NCBI GenBank assembly: GCA_000155695.1 | Contig: DS990592.1 | Coordinates: forward strand, 4,291,820-4,355,819 | DNA: 64,000 bases | Origin: Verrucomicrobiia bacterium DG1235 | GTDB taxonomy: Bacteria; Verrucomicrobiota; Verrucomicrobiia; Opitutales; Opitutaceae | Reading direction: 5' to 3' | Part shown: positions 47,520 to 55,298 of the stretch, one piece after another | How positions within the stretch are numbered: the stretch's first letter is position 1 | How the letters are laid out: the number at the start of each line of letters is the position of its first letter | Program-made: the position numbers and the translations under genes | Notes under the pieces: generated by a model | Seen by the model: the letters and a program-made list of their open reading frames with translations, nothing else | The model's database searches: none | Told to the model about the DNA's origin: nothing

Positions 47520-48329
47520 TTACTTGGCCGGGAGCGCCAAGGCCTCTCGGGTGATGGCGATGCGGGCGTGGGCGAAGGTTTCGTCTGGGCTTTGGGCGTC
47601 GAGGACGGTGGCGAAGAAGGTGACTTCTGCTTTGCGTTCGCCCCAGCCGACCCACCAGCCCGTGTAGCGGTCACCTTCGAGTATGGCGAGGCCGGTCTTG
47701 GCGCGGAGCTTGTAGGAGGCGGTTTCCTCGACGAGCATCATTGCCCTGACGGCGGCCATGGTCTCTGGGGAGAAGGGGAGGTCGTCCGAGTAGAGGCGGG
47801 TGAGGAATTCGATTTGCTGGCGGGGAGTGATGCGTAGGGCGCCGGTGAGCCAAAAGCTGTCATCGCCGCCGGAGATGTCGCGGTTTCCGTAGCCGACGGC
47901 GTCGATGTGGCGCTGCATGCGCGCGGGGCCGATGCGGCGTACGAGCTCTTGGTAGTGGGGAACGGCGGAGAGGCGAAAGGCGGATTGGAGGGTGAGGTCG
48001 CGGTTGAGCTCGGTGCGGGAGTTCCAGTTGCCGTCCCACTCGATGGTGGCCTCGCGGCTATCGATGACGCCGGTTTCGAGGGCTACGAGGGAGCTGAAGA
48101 TCTTGAAGGTGGAGGCGGGGATGCGTGGGGTGTCGATGCTTGGGTTTCGATTGGTCCGATAGGTCTGCGTTTTCAGGTCGTAGAGGCAGAGGGTGCCGTC
48201 GAAGCCGGATGCCAGGATGGCTTCGGTAGCGGGCGGGAATTCGACGGGGTTCGGTTGCGCGAGGGAGGCTGTGAGCAAGCCGTAAAGAGAGGCGGCGAGA
48301 GAAAGGATGAGGCGAGTGGCGGGCGTCAT
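47520..48329 (-). CDS. Class D (OXA-type) beta-lactamase
   Basis: A 269-residue serine beta-lactamase with every class D hallmark: RIPASTFKIFSSLVALETGVI (STFK, acylated Ser and carbamylatable Lys), SAVPHYQELVRRIGPARM (SxV), VGYGNRDISGGDDSFWLTG (YGN and the conserved Trp) and LRAKTGLA (KTG). Signal peptide about residues 1-24 (LILSLAASLYGLLTASLAQ), so periplasmic. Length equals the family norm. The motifs resemble carbapenem-hydrolysing OXA-48-like enzymes in outline, but spectrum cannot be read. No integron, IS or resistance gene lies next to it; it converges on opgH, so it is probably a resident chromosomal enzyme. Confidence 0.93.
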   Translation of the reverse strand: MTPATRLILSLAASLYGLLTASLAQPNPVEFPPATEAILASGFDGTLCLYDLKTQTYRTNRNPSIDTPRIPASTFKIFSSLVALETGVIDSREATIEWDGNWNSRTELNRDLTLQSAFRLSAVPHYQELVRRIGPARMQRHIDAVGYGNRDISGGDDSFWLTGALRITPRQQIEFLTRLYSDDLPFSPETMAAVRAMMLVEETASYKLRAKTGLAILEGDRYTGWWVGWGERKAEVTFFATVLDAQSPDETFAHARIAITREALALPAK

Positions 48330-48653
48330 GGCAGAGCTTGGATTTTCGGATGGACAGGGATTCTGACCGCCTGTTCGGGGAGGACAGAGGTTTTGCTTGA
48401 TGGATGCGATTTATTATTCGGCGAGGGCTTCGGGTTCGGCGCAGTGTTGCCTGTCGCTTGTTTCAATTTTTCGATACCCCGCTGGCGGAGTTGCTTCCTT
48501 TGGTGAGTAGTTTTCGCTTTGGGATAGGGTGGATTGCGGGAGAGTTGGCGTTTTGGCTCTATTTCTCTTTTGTTGGGCCTAGGTCAAGGAGCTCGATATG
48601 CGGCAGTGGCGTTAACTGGGGACTGATTATTCCGTAGTTTAGAGTTATCCAAG
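48330..48653. other. Intergenic region, no gene seen
   Basis: A 324-bp spacer between divergent genes, with no credible frame or terminator. It marks the left edge of the mobile-element-rich zone. Confidence 0.5.
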
Positions 48654-48989
48654 ATGAGCCAGCCTGATACCCAGACCTACCTTTTCACCCGTTCGTGTCG
48701 CCCGTCAAAAACCGTCCATTCCCTCGACGACGAACGCGTCCTTGCAGTGTTTGCTCCAATGGCGCGGGAAGTGGAGGAAAACGTGGAGATGTACTTCGAT
48801 GACCTGGCGGCGGCGTCCGAAACGATTGCCGGAGAGTGTTTCGACGATGAGACGCACTCGAATTTCTATTTGGCCTCGAAGGAGGTTATCTCGCAGGGGC
48901 TGAGGGTTCAATTGGAGTTTCTCCGCGATAACGCCCCGGGGGCGTTTGCTCTTTTGCTGCAGAAGAACGGCTTGGCTGTGTCTTCGTAG
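48654..48989 (+). CDS. Small protein of unknown function
   Basis: A 111-residue, acidic, mostly helical protein (MSQPDTQTYLFTRSCRPSKTV at the start; EEVEENVEMY-like acidic helix; C-terminal GAFALLLQKNGLAVSS). No signal peptide, membrane segment or recognised domain. It starts at an ATG and stands alone between the beta-lactamase and the tRNA. Codon use looks like that of neighbouring genes, which supports it being real, but there is no family evidence. No function proposed. Confidence 0.5.
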   Translation: MSQPDTQTYLFTRSCRPSKTVHSLDDERVLAVFAPMAREVEENVEMYFDDLAAASETIAGECFDDETHSNFYLASKEVISQGLRVQLEFLRDNAPGAFALLLQKNGLAVSS

Positions 48990-49040
48990 AGCGAGCGAGG
49001 GCTCTGGGTGCGAGAATTCAGAATGGGTAGCCCGTAGCCG

Positions 49041-49106
49041 CAGCTTTTGGGTTTTGAGGCGGAAACGATTTCCGCCTTCAGGAATTGGTAGGCCCGCTCG
49101 GACTCG
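49041..49106. repeat. Partial duplicate of the tRNA 3' end and its downstream hairpin (copy A)
   Basis: Matches 49168-49233 at 63 of 66 positions. It covers the GAGGCGGAAA/TTTCCGCCTT hairpin and the tRNA 3' acceptor and T-arm bases up to GGACTCG, then diverges. Confidence 0.85.
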
Positions 49107-49167
49107 TTCACGAGCGTAGCGAGAAGGCCTGCCACCGAGGACTCCGTCGTCGGTTCGAGGTTAGCCC

Positions 49168-49233
49168 CAGCTTTTGGGTTGTGAGGCGGAAACGATTTCC
49201 GCCTTCGAGAATTGGTAGGCCCGCTCGGACTCG
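49168..49233. repeat. Tandem partner (copy B) overlapping the tRNA 3' end
   Basis: The intact copy. Its hairpin (GAGGCGGAAA...TTTCCGCCTT) is just downstream of the tRNA on the minus strand and probably terminates it; its other end lies inside the tRNA T-arm. Spacing to copy A is 127 bp. Confidence 0.85.
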
Positions 49234-49289
49234 AACCGAGGACCAATGGATTATGAGTCCACTGCTCTAACCAACTGAGCTACAGGCCC
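49213..49289 (-). tRNA. tRNA with anticodon CAT (Met or lysidine-modified Ile2)
   Basis: A 77-nt cloverleaf on the minus strand. Acceptor GGGCCTG pairs with CGGGCCT (two G-U pairs); D-arm TAGCTCAGTTGGTTAGAGCA; anticodon arm TGGACTCATAATCCA with CAT; T-arm CTCGG-TTCGAGT-CCGAG; then A73 and an encoded CCA. The TTGGTC variable loop resembles E. coli tRNA-Ile2 (read as AUA after lysidine modification) more than elongator tRNA-Met, but this is not decisive. Confidence 0.93.
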
Positions 49290-49433
49290 GCTTAGTAGGG
49301 AAGAGTGTTTGGGAGGACCGAGCTATCTTGTCAATCCCCGAGCAGTGGACAGGTCCACTGTGTATTCGCGTCGCGAATAGATGTCGCTTGGGCTGTCGTG
49401 GTCAGGTCGACTCCAGCTCGGTAGCTCGGAACT

Positions 49434-49478
49434 AACCAACTTCCGCCTACGCCGAGGCTACGGCGGACGGGGAGCTAC
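49434..49478. repeat. Dispersed GC-rich hairpin repeat, copy 1
   Basis: Matches 51715-51759 at 41 of 45 positions, including a perfect 28-bp run starting GCCGAGGCTACGGCGGACG. GCCG and CGGC around AGGCTA form a small hairpin. Confidence 0.8.
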
Positions 49479-49494
49479 TGGCCCGCTGGAAAGG

Positions 49495-49503
49495 TGGTAT
49501 AAT
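49495..49503 (+). promoter_or_regulatory. Extended -10 promoter-like element
   Basis: TGGTATAAT has the TGn extension and a consensus -10 hexamer. It lies about 130 bp upstream of the small membrane protein gene at 49632. No clear -35 box. Confidence 0.35.
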
Positions 49504-49631
49504 TCGGGCAAAGCCTGTTCTTTTGGCTTTGTCTATTCCGCACGGTGTTGGGTGTGCTGCTAGCGGTTCGCGCTGACTTCCGCGAAGTATCGACAAGGGC
49601 CTTTTGAACTCTTTATGAATGGATTCCTCAA

Positions 49632-49964
49632 ATGATACTGAAGGTCTTTATCGCAATCGTTCTGATCGTTCATGGCGCCATTCATTTACTTGGGTTTGTG
49701 AAGGCATTTGGCTACGCAAAGGTCGAAGAATTGACATTGCCAATTTCGAAAATGGCAGGGCTTATCTGGCTTCTTGCGACTGGCCTTTTCCTTGTATCAT
49801 CAGGACTATTGTTTCTTGGCTCTGGTCTTTGGGTTCTCGTTGGGCTGATCGCGATGCTCGTTTCGCAGGGACTCATCGTCTCGTTTTGGAAAGACGCGAA
49901 ATACGGAACTGTGGCCAATGTCCTCGTTTGCGCGCTACTCGTTTATTCAACGATTGAGCTGTGA
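49632..49964 (+). CDS. Small multi-helix membrane protein
   Basis: A 110-residue, strongly hydrophobic protein with four predicted helices (about 3-22, 42-62, 64-84, 92-108). The N terminus ILKVFIAIVLIVHGAIHLLGFVKAFGYAKVEEL, with its HGxIHLLGFxKAF pattern, resembles a class of small bacterial membrane proteins of unknown function, but I cannot name the family with confidence. The ATG at 49632 fits the first helix. Context (tRNA repeats, dispersed hairpin, azoreductase) suggests accessory DNA. No function proposed. Confidence 0.65.
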   Translation: MILKVFIAIVLIVHGAIHLLGFVKAFGYAKVEELTLPISKMAGLIWLLATGLFLVSSGLLFLGSGLWVLVGLIAMLVSQGLIVSFWKDAKYGTVANVLVCALLVYSTIEL

Positions 49965-50142
49965 ATTTGTGAATTCGGCTCGAAATCTTGTTTCCTCATT
50001 TCGATATACCCTCTGGGTATGCCTTAAATCGGAAGCCGAGATTTTGAGCGCGAATTATACTACGAGCACTCGAAAGCGACTTATTGGACACTCCCTAAGA
50101 GAAGGATGACCAGTGGCGGCGAGGATTGCCCGATCGCGCAGT

Positions 50143-50847
50143 CTACCCCTCCAGTGTTTTCGCGTTGGCGAGTGGCAACCGTTTTTCCCGGTCGAACGAC
50201 GACAGGACCTCGTCCACGATTACGGGGATGGCCGCGAAGGACTTGGCTTTGGAGTCTTCGAATCGCTTGTCGCCGAATTCTTGATACTCGATGCCTTGCT
50301 GCCAGGAATGGGAGACTCCAAAGTATCGGGAGACTACTTCAATATGCGGATGAAGGTGATTCCAGTCGGCGCGAATGCCGTTGCCAGTGAAGCCGAATTC
50401 TCCGCTTGAGGTCAAAGTCACCATCCGCTTCCCAGAGAGAATCGGCTCTAGTGGGAAGTCGCCTCGTTCCAGATCGAAGGAAAAGATTTCGCCGATGCGA
50501 ACGACCTGGTCAACCCAGGCTTTCAGGGCTGCGGGCACGCCGTAGTTGTGCATGGGTGTGGCGATGACAAGGGTGTCGGCCGCCTTTAGCTCGCTGATCG
50601 CTTGGTCAGAGTATTCGAGCAGCTTTCGTTGTGTTGCGCTTCTTTGCTCAGGGGGCGTGAAGACGGCTGCTATCCACGCCTCCGAAACGAACGGCGGGGG
50701 CTCGGTGCCCACGTTTTTGACGATAATCTTGGAGTCTGGAAGTCGGGTTAGCCAGTTCTCCTCGAAGTAGCTAGCCATTTCCCGAGAGAGGGAACGTTCG
50801 CCGCGAGGGCTTGCATTGATGATGAGTACGGTTGGTGTGTTGTTCAT
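50143..50847 (-). CDS. FMN-dependent NADH-azoreductase-like flavoprotein
   Basis: A 234-residue flavodoxin-fold oxidoreductase of the AzoR/NQO family. N-terminal FMN-phosphate loop NASPRGERSLSREMASYFEENW; second flavin contact TPMHNYGVPAALKAWVDQVVRIGEIFSF (the characteristic MYNF-like segment read as MHNYG); third loop LTSSGEFGFTGNG. It would reduce quinones, azo compounds or nitroaromatics with NAD(P)H in a two-electron step, typically for detoxification. A 19-bp motif directly upstream is shared with the promoter of the neighbouring TetR gene, so induction by a toxic quinone-like ligand through that repressor is likely. Substrate range unknown. Confidence 0.9.
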   Translation of the reverse strand: MNNTPTVLIINASPRGERSLSREMASYFEENWLTRLPDSKIIVKNVGTEPPPFVSEAWIAAVFTPPEQRSATQRKLLEYSDQAISELKAADTLVIATPMHNYGVPAALKAWVDQVVRIGEIFSFDLERGDFPLEPILSGKRMVTLTSSGEFGFTGNGIRADWNHLHPHIEVVSRYFGVSHSWQQGIEYQEFGDKRFEDSKAKSFAAIPVIVDEVLSSFDREKRLPLANAKTLEG

Positions 50848-50850
50848 GCT

Positions 50851-50869
50851 TATTTATCAGTAGGTAGGT
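50851..50869. promoter_or_regulatory. Probable TetR operator upstream of the azoreductase gene
   Basis: TATTTATCAGTAGGTAGGT matches 17 of 19 positions of the site before the TetR gene, at the same distance (3-4 bp) from the start codon. Confidence 0.7.
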
Positions 50870-51024
50870 TTTTGGTGCGAAAAAGAATACTCGTTTTGCG
50901 GCCGGATTTTTAGCTGCGAATGAACGCGGATTTTTTGGATTAAGAGAGGCTCCACACTGATGGCGGAGCTGGGGAGCGGTCTGATGACGGATGGGAGAGG
51001 TTTTTGAGGGAGTTCTGGGCTAAA

Positions 51025-51570
51025 TTAGACGGGAAGGTTTGATGCCCGGTAGGACGTAGTGAGCTTCTGGAAGAGTTCCGGATCGGCGTTGTTGTGGGCC
51101 ATTAGGAAGGCGCCGTAGACGAGGGCCACGAATTCATCTCCTAGGCCTGCTTTCCCGTTCATGCCGTTCGGATCGGCATCTCGGAAGGCTTTCTCAAGCC
51201 ACTTCGAAGCATCGCCGAAAAAGGTCTTGGCGTATTCATTCATCTCGGCAGGCACGACATCACGGTCTGATGCCGCGCTGGCGAAGAGGCAGAATAGACC
51301 GTCATCCAGCGTCTTCGAGAACAGTTCTAGAAAGTGGTCAACTCGTTCTTTTGGCGGCCTGTCATTCGCGGCCTGGAGGTAGGCGATGTCGGACTCGTAG
51401 TAGCGTTTGGCCAATTCCTTGCCGAGCTCTGCCTTGGTAGGAAAATGGTAGTGGATCGCTGCCGACTTGACGCCGATCTCGTCCGCTAGGTCGCGGAACG
51501 AAAAGCCACGAAACCCAGTCTGCTGGGTGCGGTTTAAGGCGATTTTAAGAATACGGTCCCTTGTTTTCAT
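51025..51570 (-). CDS. TetR/AcrR-family repressor
   Basis: A 181-residue regulator. Residues 1-50 form the TetR helix-turn-helix (RDRILKIALNRTQQTGFRGFSFRDLADEIGVKSAAIHYHFPTKAELG). The remaining helices form a ligand-binding and dimer domain of the size usual for YxaF/LmrA- or NemR-like regulators (CLFASAASDRDVVPAEMNEYAKTFF). It lies upstream of the azoreductase on the same strand with a 177-bp gap, and both promoters carry the same 19-bp motif, so it probably represses both genes and releases them when bound by a reactive compound. Ligand unknown. Confidence 0.9.
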   Translation of the reverse strand: MKTRDRILKIALNRTQQTGFRGFSFRDLADEIGVKSAAIHYHFPTKAELGKELAKRYYESDIAYLQAANDRPPKERVDHFLELFSKTLDDGLFCLFASAASDRDVVPAEMNEYAKTFFGDASKWLEKAFRDADPNGMNGKAGLGDEFVALVYGAFLMAHNNADPELFQKLTTSYRASNLPV

Positions 51571-51574
51571 GTTC

Positions 51575-51593
51575 TATTGATCAGTAGGTAAGT
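51575..51593. promoter_or_regulatory. Probable TetR operator upstream of the repressor gene
   Basis: TATTGATCAGTAGGTAAGT contains the near-palindrome TATTGATCAGTA and matches 17 of 19 bases of the azoreductase site. Position suggests autorepression. Confidence 0.7.
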
Positions 51594-52346
51594 AAACGTC
51601 GGGGGCGGGCAGAAGGCTGCACGTATGCTCCAGTCAAGGAATCTTAGTTGAGGAGTTTGTGTACAGAAATTGGATACAAGAAGCGGAATATCAGAGATAA
51701 AACCCGAAAGATTTAAGCAACTCCCGCTTGCGCCGAGGCTACGGCGGACGGGGAGCTACAGGTTGCGGGCGAAGGGCGGTGAAATGTCGGAAGCGTTGTT
51801 CTTAAGGCGGTTGCTAACGGAGATGATTGTTCCGCTGGTGGAATTCGCGGAAAGTCGGATGGAGCGAGTGCCAAGGTGGTGGAAGGTGATGCCGCTTTGG
51901 CCTTCAGCTCGGCTACTTGCAGTTGAGTATAGGCGTCTTAGCTGTACCTAATTGTTGCTAGTAGCAGTTCTGGATTCGATCGAGAACAAGTCTTGGTGTA
52001 GTCGAAAGGTCGATTTGCGTTTTGACGTTTGAACCCTTTTAAAGCTCCCCACCTGTTCGAGTGGATTGAGGTCGTCGGAGACGTTTCCGGGGAAGAGGGA
52101 GAGGCCGTCTTTGCGGACTTCGAGGACTTGGGTTGTGATGGGGCGATGCGGGCGCCTCATCCTTTACGATGAGCTTTTCTATGGTACGGACCCTTTTTTA
52201 CGCCATCCTTCATGCGTATATTCCCTGGTGTTGATGAATAATGTTGAACCAAGAAGGTTACTGACCTACTATATTCCCCAGGAATTCCTCCTCTTACGCT
52301 GACGTTTCGTCGTTCGCTTACCCATTGCGCCGTGCACGATTCCAGA
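51594..52346. other. Intergenic region with a dispersed hairpin repeat and no clear gene
   Basis: About 750 bp. It holds copy 2 of the GC-rich repeat and several short frames with no recognised domain. A minus-strand frame at 51948-52160 has gene-like composition (VRKDGLSLFPGNVSDDLNPL) and may be a fragment of a lost gene. Confidence 0.5.
51715..51759. repeat. Dispersed GC-rich hairpin repeat, copy 2
   Basis: This copy adds an outer imperfect stem, CTCCCG with CGGGGAG, around the GCCG/CGGC hairpin, giving a REP-like palindrome. It is 41/45 identical to 49434-49478, in the same orientation. Confidence 0.8.
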
Positions 52347-53330
52347 ATGTCTCGATTCGCCCGATTTGGCAACTCCAGTCTCCAGTCCCTATTGCTTGTG
52401 GCGATTGGGCTCTTGGGGGTAGCAAGTGTGTTTGCCGAAAGAGAGAAGAAGTATCGGCCGCCGCGGACTGCCGCTCACTCGACCGTGGATCCGTCTTTCG
52501 TACGCGAGAGGCTGCCCGACGGCCAGTGGAAACCGATTACCTACGCTTTCGGAAAAGGGAACTTGATCGATCCTACCGAGCGGGACAAGTCGCTCAACCA
52601 ATTGAGTTTCCACGAGCTCGGTGCAATTCTCTCCAAGGCTCTACTTACAGAGAATTACGTGCCCACTCCAGGACCTGAAGAGACGGATTTGGTGATTGTT
52701 GTGAGCTGGGGAAAGACGATCACGTTTGACGATGGCATGGACGAGATTGGCTTGATAGGAATGTCTGATACGATGAACAGGTTGAATGGCATCAACCGGG
52801 CAATTGCCACTAACGACGCAGCCGGCGAGGGGCGATCACCTGAGGGGATTGACCCCGCTCGGAGCGAGCGAGAAAGCATCATATCGGAGATGATCACCAT
52901 GACGATGATGAACGACATGTTCGAGAATCGTCGGCGACGCTCGAATTACAGCAACGCCAAGCTTCTCGGCTATGCACCGTCGCTGGAGGAATTGTATTCC
53001 TTTGATGTTGCGGCCGGTCCACAGAAATCCTTGTTGCTTGATTTAGAGGCCGAGATCGAGTCGGACCGGTACTTTGTTATTTTGCAGGCCTTCGATTTCC
53101 AAAAGATGTGGAAAGAGAAAGAAAAAAAGTTGCTTTGGGTGACTCGCTTCAGCATCCGAGCTAAGGGGAGAAACTTTGACGAAGAGTTGGCCGCTATGGC
53201 AATGGCCGCTTCTTCGCTCTTCGGAAACGAGTCTGACAAGTTTCGTCGTAACCTACTTCCTGGCAAGATTAGGATGGGCGAGTTGGAGGTCATCAGCGTC
53301 GTCGACGAAGAGGAGTCTGGTAGGGAGTAG
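52347..53330 (+). CDS. Secreted protein of unknown function, distant paralog of the 12.6-kb gene
   Basis: A 327-residue protein with a signal peptide ending near GLLGVASVFA. The mature part has FHELGAILSKALLTENYVPTPGPEETDLVIVVSWGKT, a Met-rich central stretch (ISEMITMTMMNDMF) and a closing segment YFVILQAFDFQKMWKEKEKKLLWVTRFSIRAKG followed by a small-residue helix (MAMAASSLFGN). The same order of elements occurs in the protein at 12600-13340, with similar LQ-x-F/W strand and SSLFG/SRFFG helix end, so I infer a common family. The ATG at 52347 is preferred to a GTG at 52332. Function unknown. Confidence 0.72.
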   Translation: MSRFARFGNSSLQSLLLVAIGLLGVASVFAEREKKYRPPRTAAHSTVDPSFVRERLPDGQWKPITYAFGKGNLIDPTERDKSLNQLSFHELGAILSKALLTENYVPTPGPEETDLVIVVSWGKTITFDDGMDEIGLIGMSDTMNRLNGINRAIATNDAAGEGRSPEGIDPARSERESIISEMITMTMMNDMFENRRRRSNYSNAKLLGYAPSLEELYSFDVAAGPQKSLLLDLEAEIESDRYFVILQAFDFQKMWKEKEKKLLWVTRFSIRAKGRNFDEELAAMAMAASSLFGNESDKFRRNLLPGKIRMGELEVISVVDEEESGRE

Positions 53331-53401
53331 GGTAGTTTTCACTGTATCGAGGGAATCGATACGCTGGTGGGGAGAGATTCTGAAGGGCCAGGCAGAGGGA
53401 T

Positions 53402-53575
53402 GCCGAAGAGCTCGCAGGGAGGCCCTGCGAAGGGGGCATATGAGTCCGGACGCCCATTGCGGTCGCATCGCGCAAGATTTCCGCGGCGCCGTATTGGCTA
53501 TCGCCTGCGACGCTGCCTTGTAGCGTGGACAAGATTCGCCGCCGATCTTCTTTCGTAGGCATGTCCTCGGATCAT
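53402..53575 (-). pseudogene. Inverted, internally deleted fragment of an IS1182-type transposase
   Basis: Read on the minus strand it matches two separated parts of the adjacent intact transposase: CLRKKIGGESCPRYKA (intact: CVRKKTGGESRPRYKA) and GDSQYGAAEILRDATAMGVRTHM (intact: GDSQYGTAENFRDATAMGVRTHM). The ~160 bases between them are missing, so the two pieces are in different frames. It lies just outside the left end of the intact element in opposite orientation and is the remnant of an older insertion. Confidence 0.85.
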
Positions 53576-53589
53576 ACCAAAGGTCAAGA

Positions 53590-55269
53590 GTTAACGGGGT
53601 GTTGCCCAAATGCGCTTTAAAACTGGATACACGAATAAAAACATCCTAGTTTGTTGGTGCCATGATGGGAATCCATGTACCGCAGAGCGAGCTGTTCAGC
53701 TATCGTGTTAATCTCGATGAGAGAGTCCGTGAGGACCATCCTTTGCGCAAGGTCCTCGCGATGTGCGACTTCAGCTTCGTGCGCGAGCAAGTCAAAAGCA
53801 CCTACGGAACCAACGGAAACGTAGGCCTGGATCCCGAGATCGTGGTCAAGCTGATGTTTCTATTGTTCTGGGACAACGTGAAAAGCGAGCGTGAGCTCAT
53901 GCGTTGCCTGCCCGAGCGGCTCGACTATCTCTGGTTCCTTGGATACGGGCTGGACGACGCCATACCCAACCATAGTGCGCTCTCGAAGGCGCGGCGGCGT
54001 TGGGGCGGTGAACTATTCGAGAGCATGTTCATCAAAAGCGTTTCGCTTTGCGTAGAGCAAGGTCTAGTAGGCGGCAAGCGCCTGCACATGGATGGCTGCT
54101 TGATCGATGCCGACGCGGCCAAGGGCTCTGTCGTGAGGAGCGATCCGGAGATGATCGAACACCTTCGAGCAGCCTATGCGATACAGGAAGGCAAACTCGA
54201 AAGCCCCGCCATGGAATCGATCGACCCGAACCGCAACGAAGACCCTCCCGACGATCCGCCGAGCCAAGGATCTGGCGAACGCCCCAAGCCGGAAAGAAAG
54301 GGGAAGCCGCCCGCCAACGCCTTCCTCGTAAGCCCAACGGATCCGGACACCGCATGCGTGCGAAAGAAGACCGGCGGGGAATCTCGTCCTCGCTACAAGG
54401 CGCATCGGGCGGTCGACGACGAGCATGGAGTCGTCCTCGCCACGACAACCACGTCGGGAGACGTCGGCGAGAACCAGCTGCTTAGACCTCTGCTCCTGCA
54501 GGTCGAGCGGAACACCGGCTCCTTGCCTGGCAGCGTCGTCGGCGATTCCCAATACGGGACCGCGGAAAACTTCCGCGATGCGACCGCAATGGGCGTTCGA
54601 ACCCACATGCACCCCTTCGCGGGGCGTCCCAGCGAGCTCTTCGGTTCGGAACGCTTCAAGTACGACGCATCCAGCGATACCTACACCTGCCCTAAGGGGA
54701 ATAAGCTGTACCCGAGGAGTGGAGACAAGATCAGAAAAGGCATAGAGTATGTCGTGCGCAAGGGAACTTGCCAAGGGTGCTCCCTTAAAGGCCAATGCGC
54801 CAAGGCAGGAACGGGACGTACCGTATTGAGACGTTGGGGACAGGAACTCATAGACGAAGGCATGAGCCAAGTCGCGACGCAAGAGGGGCGAACCGGAAGG
54901 TATCGTCGCAAATGGCTGATGGAGGGCTCCTTCGCCCAAGGAGCGAACTTGCACGGATTGAAGCGTTCGCGCTGGCGCCGCCTTTGGCGTCAGGGAATCC
55001 AAGACCATCTGATTGCCACGGTACAAAACGTGAAGATCCTCATCAGTCATTGCGGTAGGGATCGCGACCGAGGCGTCGCCTGTTCCCGGGCAGGAGCATT
55101 GTCACCGTTTTTAGCGCCGATAACTGCCGTATACCGGCTCTTATTGCAGTTGGCGCCATGCGCTATGGTCGAACGCTCTTACATCTTCGATGTCTCACGG
55201 CATCCATTATTGAAGTCGGAAAACGGTCAGTAAGACCGACTCCAGCGCATTTGGGCAACAGCCCGTTAA
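53590..55269 (+). mobile_element. IS1182-type insertion sequence, intact
   Basis: About 1.68 kb bounded by inverted repeats. The left end reads TTAACGGGGTGTTGCCCAAA then TGCGCT (53590-53615). The complement of 55244-55269 is identical except for one base. It contains one transposase gene of full length. TTAAGAGCTGACCC, found in the RAYT flanks at 59.2 kb, overlaps the right edge. Confidence 0.85.
53662..55233 (+). CDS. IS1182-family transposase
   Basis: A 523-residue DDE transposase. The N-terminal DUF772-like domain contains LDERVREDHPLRKV, LDPEIVVKLMFLLFWDNVKSERELMRCLPERLDYLWFLGYGL and NHSALSKARRRWG. The catalytic core has HMDGCLIDADAAKGS (first Asp), a Pro-rich spacer, KAHRAVDDEHGVVL and GDSQYGTAENFRDAT (second Asp). 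A Cys-containing zinc-like region (YTCPKGNKL, CQGCSLKGQCAKAG) precedes the end. The frame is intact and flanked by inverted repeats, so the element may be active. ATG at 53662. Confidence 0.92.
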   Translation: MMGIHVPQSELFSYRVNLDERVREDHPLRKVLAMCDFSFVREQVKSTYGTNGNVGLDPEIVVKLMFLLFWDNVKSERELMRCLPERLDYLWFLGYGLDDAIPNHSALSKARRRWGGELFESMFIKSVSLCVEQGLVGGKRLHMDGCLIDADAAKGSVVRSDPEMIEHLRAAYAIQEGKLESPAMESIDPNRNEDPPDDPPSQGSGERPKPERKGKPPANAFLVSPTDPDTACVRKKTGGESRPRYKAHRAVDDEHGVVLATTTTSGDVGENQLLRPLLLQVERNTGSLPGSVVGDSQYGTAENFRDATAMGVRTHMHPFAGRPSELFGSERFKYDASSDTYTCPKGNKLYPRSGDKIRKGIEYVVRKGTCQGCSLKGQCAKAGTGRTVLRRWGQELIDEGMSQVATQEGRTGRYRRKWLMEGSFAQGANLHGLKRSRWRRLWRQGIQDHLIATVQNVKILISHCGRDRDRGVACSRAGALSPFLAPITAVYRLLLQLAPCAMVERSYIFDVSRHPLLKSENGQ

Positions 55270-55298
55270 GAGCTGACCCTATCGTTCGCGTCCTTCCT

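Larger units (their letters stand above)
49290..49631. other. Intergenic region holding a dispersed hairpin repeat
   Basis: A 342-bp spacer with the tRNA promoter on its left, a 45-bp GC-rich repeat (49434-49478) and an extended -10-like TGGTATAAT. No convincing gene. Confidence 0.5.

Noticed and set aside
48404-48637. 77-residue plus-strand frame between beta-lactamase and small protein genes
   Set aside because: No ribosome-binding site, no domain, and mixed composition; more likely chance.
51670-51951. 93-residue plus-strand frame over the dispersed hairpin repeat
   Set aside because: It starts in unremarkable DNA and is partly encoded by the repeat; no domain.
54064-55050. 328-residue minus-strand frame inside the IS1182 transposase
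   Set aside because: Antisense of a verified transposase with no domain of its own.
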